The notes under the pieces were generated by a model. It searched no databases and was not told where the DNA came from. It saw nothing but the letters and a program-made list of their open reading frames with translations. Positions 61,768-64,000 of a stretch of 64,000 nucleotides of DNA are shown piece after piece. How positions within the stretch are numbered: position 1 is the stretch's first letter; every line of letters starts with the position of its first letter. Both the position numbers and the translations under genes were made by a program. This DNA is from Enterobacter asburiae (lineage in GTDB: Bacteria > Pseudomonadota > Gammaproteobacteria > Enterobacterales > Enterobacteriaceae), in contig JAAQVN010000001.1 in NCBI GenBank assembly GCA_011754535.1, positions 4,278,001 to 4,342,000 of the forward strand, written 5' to 3'.

Positions 61768-62769
61768 ATGAAAAATCGAAAACTGACGGAAGCCGACGTA
61801 ACGTCTGAGTCTGTCTTTATGCTACAGCGCCGCCAGATCCTGAAAATGCTTGGCATCAGCGCCACCGCCCTGACGCTCTCTCCAGCGGCACACGCCGACC
61901 TGCTCGACTGGTTTAAAGGCAACGATCGCCCGAAGGCTCCTTCCGGCGCCCCGCTTCCCTTCACCAAACCCGAGCAATGGCAGAACAAACTCGCTCTTAC
62001 GCCGGAAGATAAAGTCACCGGCTACAACAACTTCTACGAATTTGGTCTGGATAAAGCCGATCCTGCCGCCAATGCCGGCAGCATGAAAACCGATCCGTGG
62101 ACGCTGAAAATCGACGGCGAAGTGGCAAAACCCCTGACGCTGGATCACCACGATCTGACCACACGCTTCCCGCTCGAAGAGCGTATCTATCGCATGCGCT
62201 GCGTAGAGGCCTGGTCGATGGTGGTGCCCTGGGTAGGCTTCCCCCTGCATAAGCTGCTGGCGATGGTTGAGCCCACCAGCAACGCAAAATACGTCGCCTT
62301 CCAGACGCGCTTCGCCCCGGACGAGATGCCGGGCCAGAAAGACCGGTTCATTGGCGGCGGGCTGGAGTATCCGTATGTAGAAGGGTTACGCCTCGACGAA
62401 GCCATGCATCCCCTTACCCTCCTGACCGTCGGCGTTTACGGCAAGGCGCTTCCGCCGCAAAACGGCGCTCCCATCCGTTTAACCGTGCCGTGGAAATACG
62501 GTTTCAAAGGGATTAAATCGATCGTCAGCATTAAGCTGACCCGCGAACGTCCGCCAACGACATGGAACCTGGCGGCACCGGGTGAATACGGCTTCTTCGC
62601 CAACGTGAACCCGCATGTGGATCATCCCCGCTGGTCGCAGGCGACGGAACGCTTTATCGGCTCCGGCGGTGCGCTGGACGTAAAGCGCCAGCCCACGCTG
62701 CTGTTTAACGGCTATGCGGATGAAGTGGCCTCGCTGTACCGTGGCCTCGATTTACGGGAGAACTTCTGA
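61768..62769 (+). CDS. msrP: periplasmic methionine sulfoxide reductase catalytic subunit MsrP
   Basis: Molybdopterin enzyme that repairs oxidised methionines in periplasmic proteins using electrons from MsrQ. It has 333 residues. A twin-arginine signal (RRQILK, residues 21-26) with the hydrophobic stretch and cleavage near AHA marks Tat export. The molybdenum ligand is C145 in [10 protein letters not shown]. Of three clustered ATGs the one at 61768 has a GGAGG site at the right distance and matches E. coli. The next gene starts at the very next base. Confidence 0.95.
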   Translation: MKNRKLTEADVTSESVFMLQRRQILKMLGISATALTLSPAAHADLLDWFKGNDRPKAPSGAPLPFTKPEQWQNKLALTPEDKVTGYNNFYEFGLDKADPAANAGSMKTDPWTLKIDGEVAKPLTLDHHDLTTRFPLEERIYRMRCVEAWSMVVPWVGFPLHKLLAMVEPTSNAKYVAFQTRFAPDEMPGQKDRFIGGGLEYPYVEGLRLDEAMHPLTLLTVGVYGKALPPQNGAPIRLTVPWKYGFKGIKSIVSIKLTRERPPTTWNLAAPGEYGFFANVNPHVDHPRWSQATERFIGSGGALDVKRQPTLLFNGYADEVASLYRGLDLRENF

Positions 62770-63369
62770 GTGCGATTAACGGCAAAACAGATCGCCTGGC
62801 TGAAAGTGCTTCTGCACCTGGCCGGGTTACTTCCTTTTATATGGCTGTTCTGGGCCGCCAGCCAGGGCCTCTTTAGCGCCGATCCGGCAAAAGATATCCA
62901 GCATTTTACGGGTCGGATGGCTCTGAAATTTTTGCTGGCTACCTTGCTCGTCTCGCCGCTGGCGCGCTACGCTAAACAGCCACTATTGATACGCACCCGT
63001 CGGCTTTTAGGGCTATGGTGTTTTGCCTGGGCGACCCTGCACCTCACCAGCTATGCCTTGCTGGAACTGGGAATTAACAATCTGACACTGCTTGGCCGCG
63101 AACTGGTGACTCGACCTTATCTGACGCTGGGTATTGTGAGCTGGGTGATTTTACTGGCGTTAGCGCTGACCTCCACGCAATATGCGCAGCGAAAGCTGGG
63201 CCGTCGCTGGCAGCTGCTGCACAACTTCGTCTATCTTGTCGCGATCGTCGCCCCCATTCATTATCTGTGGTCGGTGAAGATCCTCTCTCCGCAGCCGATC
63301 CTTTACGCGCTGGCGGCCGTAGCGCTTTTAGCATGGCGTTACAAGAAGTTCCGCCAGTGGTTGCGATAG
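62770..63369 (+). CDS. msrQ: haem-binding membrane subunit MsrQ
   Basis: Integral membrane cytochrome that passes electrons from the quinone pool to MsrP. It has 199 residues with about six hydrophobic helices, histidines in LHLAGLLPF and [13 protein letters not shown], and [17 protein letters not shown], which fit haem ligation in the ferric-reductase-like family. It starts at a GTG directly after the msrP stop with no gap, so translation is probably coupled. In E. coli K-12 msrPQ sits elsewhere. Confidence 0.94.
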   Translation: MRLTAKQIAWLKVLLHLAGLLPFIWLFWAASQGLFSADPAKDIQHFTGRMALKFLLATLLVSPLARYAKQPLLIRTRRLLGLWCFAWATLHLTSYALLELGINNLTLLGRELVTRPYLTLGIVSWVILLALALTSTQYAQRKLGRRWQLLHNFVYLVAIVAPIHYLWSVKILSPQPILYALAAVALLAWRYKKFRQWLR

Positions 63370-63603
63370 TTCGCGAAACTGTGCGTTTTCCCGCAGATTA
63401 CCTCTCAACCGCAAATCTTTTTTGGATTGCGGTTGATAATCTTCCCTGATAAGACCAGTATTTAGCTGCCAAATGCTACGAAATCGTTATAATGTGCGAC
63501 CTTGGTTCGCCTGACAGCGGTTTTGGGCCTCTGAAAAGGTGACATTTGCGCTTCGACGGTATATTTTGTTTTTTACCCGAGAATCGCAGGAGATAGCGGC
63601 ATA
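63370..63603 (+). promoter_or_regulatory. aroQ promoter region
   Basis: 234 non-coding bases. A perfect TATAAT lies at 63488-63493, and an AGGAGATAGC ribosome site precedes the aroQ ATG. An inverted AACCGCAAATC / GATTGCGGTT pair at about 63408-63435 could be a weak terminator for msrPQ. Confidence 0.55.
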
Positions 63604-64000
63604 ATGACTGATAAGTTCCATATCTTAGTTTTAAACGGACCGAACCTGAACATGCTCGGCACCCGTGAGCCAGAGAAGTACGGCACGCTGACATTGAGCG
63701 AAATTGTTAACCGTCTGAGCACGGAAGCAGAGTCACTGAATGTGGATTTGGATCATTTTCAGTCAAACGCGGAGTACGCAATCATCGACCGTATTCATCA
63801 GGCTAAAGACAATGTGGACTATATCCTGATCAATCCGGCCGCGTTTACGCACACCAGTGTTGCTATCCGCGACGCACTGCTCGCGGTGAGTATCCCGTTT
63901 ATCGAGATCCACCTGAGTAACGTGCACGCCCGAGAGCCGTTCCGCCACCATTCGTATCTGTCGGATATCGCTGCTGGCGTTATCTGCGGACTGGGCGCAG
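63604..64000 (+). CDS. aroQ: type II 3-dehydroquinate dehydratase AroQ (cut by the window end)
   Basis: Shikimate-pathway enzyme that dehydrates 3-dehydroquinate. 132 codons of an expected 150 are present. The family N-terminus [22 protein letters not shown] carries the catalytic tyrosine near residue 25; the active-site histidine is in the [18 protein letters not shown] region. The frame is open to the window end, so it is partial only because of the cut. accB and accC would be expected next. Confidence 0.95.
   Translation, partial: MTDKFHILVLNGPNLNMLGTREPEKYGTLTLSEIVNRLSTEAESLNVDLDHFQSNAEYAIIDRIHQAKDNVDYILINPAAFTHTSVAIRDALLAVSIPFIEIHLSNVHAREPFRHHSYLSDIAAGVICGLGA

Overview
This window is a stretch of core chromosome from a member of the Enterobacteriaceae, close to Enterobacter. 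Almost every protein resembles its Escherichia coli counterpart along the full length and most local gene orders match E. coli. The extra genes (a one-chain dihydroxyacetone kinase, an added aldehyde dehydrogenase, a second yhcN copy, msrPQ beside acuI) and the REP-type repeats fit an Enterobacter-like genome. I see no prophage, transposase, CRISPR array, tRNA or rRNA. Assignments rest on remembered family sequences, not on searches.

Layout. 181-8100 (+): yrbG-kdsD-kdsC-lptC-lptA-lptB (Kdo and LPS transport) running into rpoN-hpf-ptsN-rapZ-npr (sigma-54 and nitrogen PTS). 8139-12080 (-): mtgA, elbB and arcB, with the sRNA gene arcZ opposite the elbB-arcB gap. 12179-24614: a block with lptG-lptF (-), pepA-holC-valS-yjgM-ahr (+), a dihydroxyacetone kinase (-) and yjgR (+), lying between arcB and yhcC, which are neighbours in E. 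coli. 24594-32111: yhcC (-) and gltBD (+, glutamate synthase). 32141-34427 (-): sspA-sspB and rplM-rpsI. 34773-39183: zapE (-), then zapG, degQ and degS (+). 39240-42396: mdh (-), argR (+), two yhcN-type genes (+) and yhcO (-). 42442-48207: an aldehyde dehydrogenase and aaeXAB (-) with the divergent regulator aaeR (+). 48269-58310 (-): tldD, yhdP, rng, yhdE, mreD, mreC and mreB. 58593-64000: csrD (-), then acuI, msrP, msrQ and a truncated aroQ (+).

The main themes are envelope building (Kdo synthesis, the Lpt bridge split between lptCAB and lptFG, MtgA, MreBCD, YhdP), envelope quality control (DegQ, DegS, MsrPQ), nitrogen control (RpoN, PtsN, NPr, GltBD, ArgR) and redox sensing (ArcB, ArcZ).

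The most notable structural feature is the lptG-to-yjgR block. Against the remembered E. coli K-12 order it is moved and also circularly permuted: lptG and yjgR, whose 3' ends face each other in E. coli, form the two outer ends here. This is what insertion of an excised circle, opened between lptG and yjgR, would produce. One junction lies inside the last codons of yhcC; the other places arcB directly downstream of lptFG. Other points of interest are a gltB leader reading frame out of phase with gltB, an aldehyde dehydrogenase added beside the aromatic-acid efflux operon, and a tandem yhcN pair. I found no candidate for a wholly new multi-gene system.
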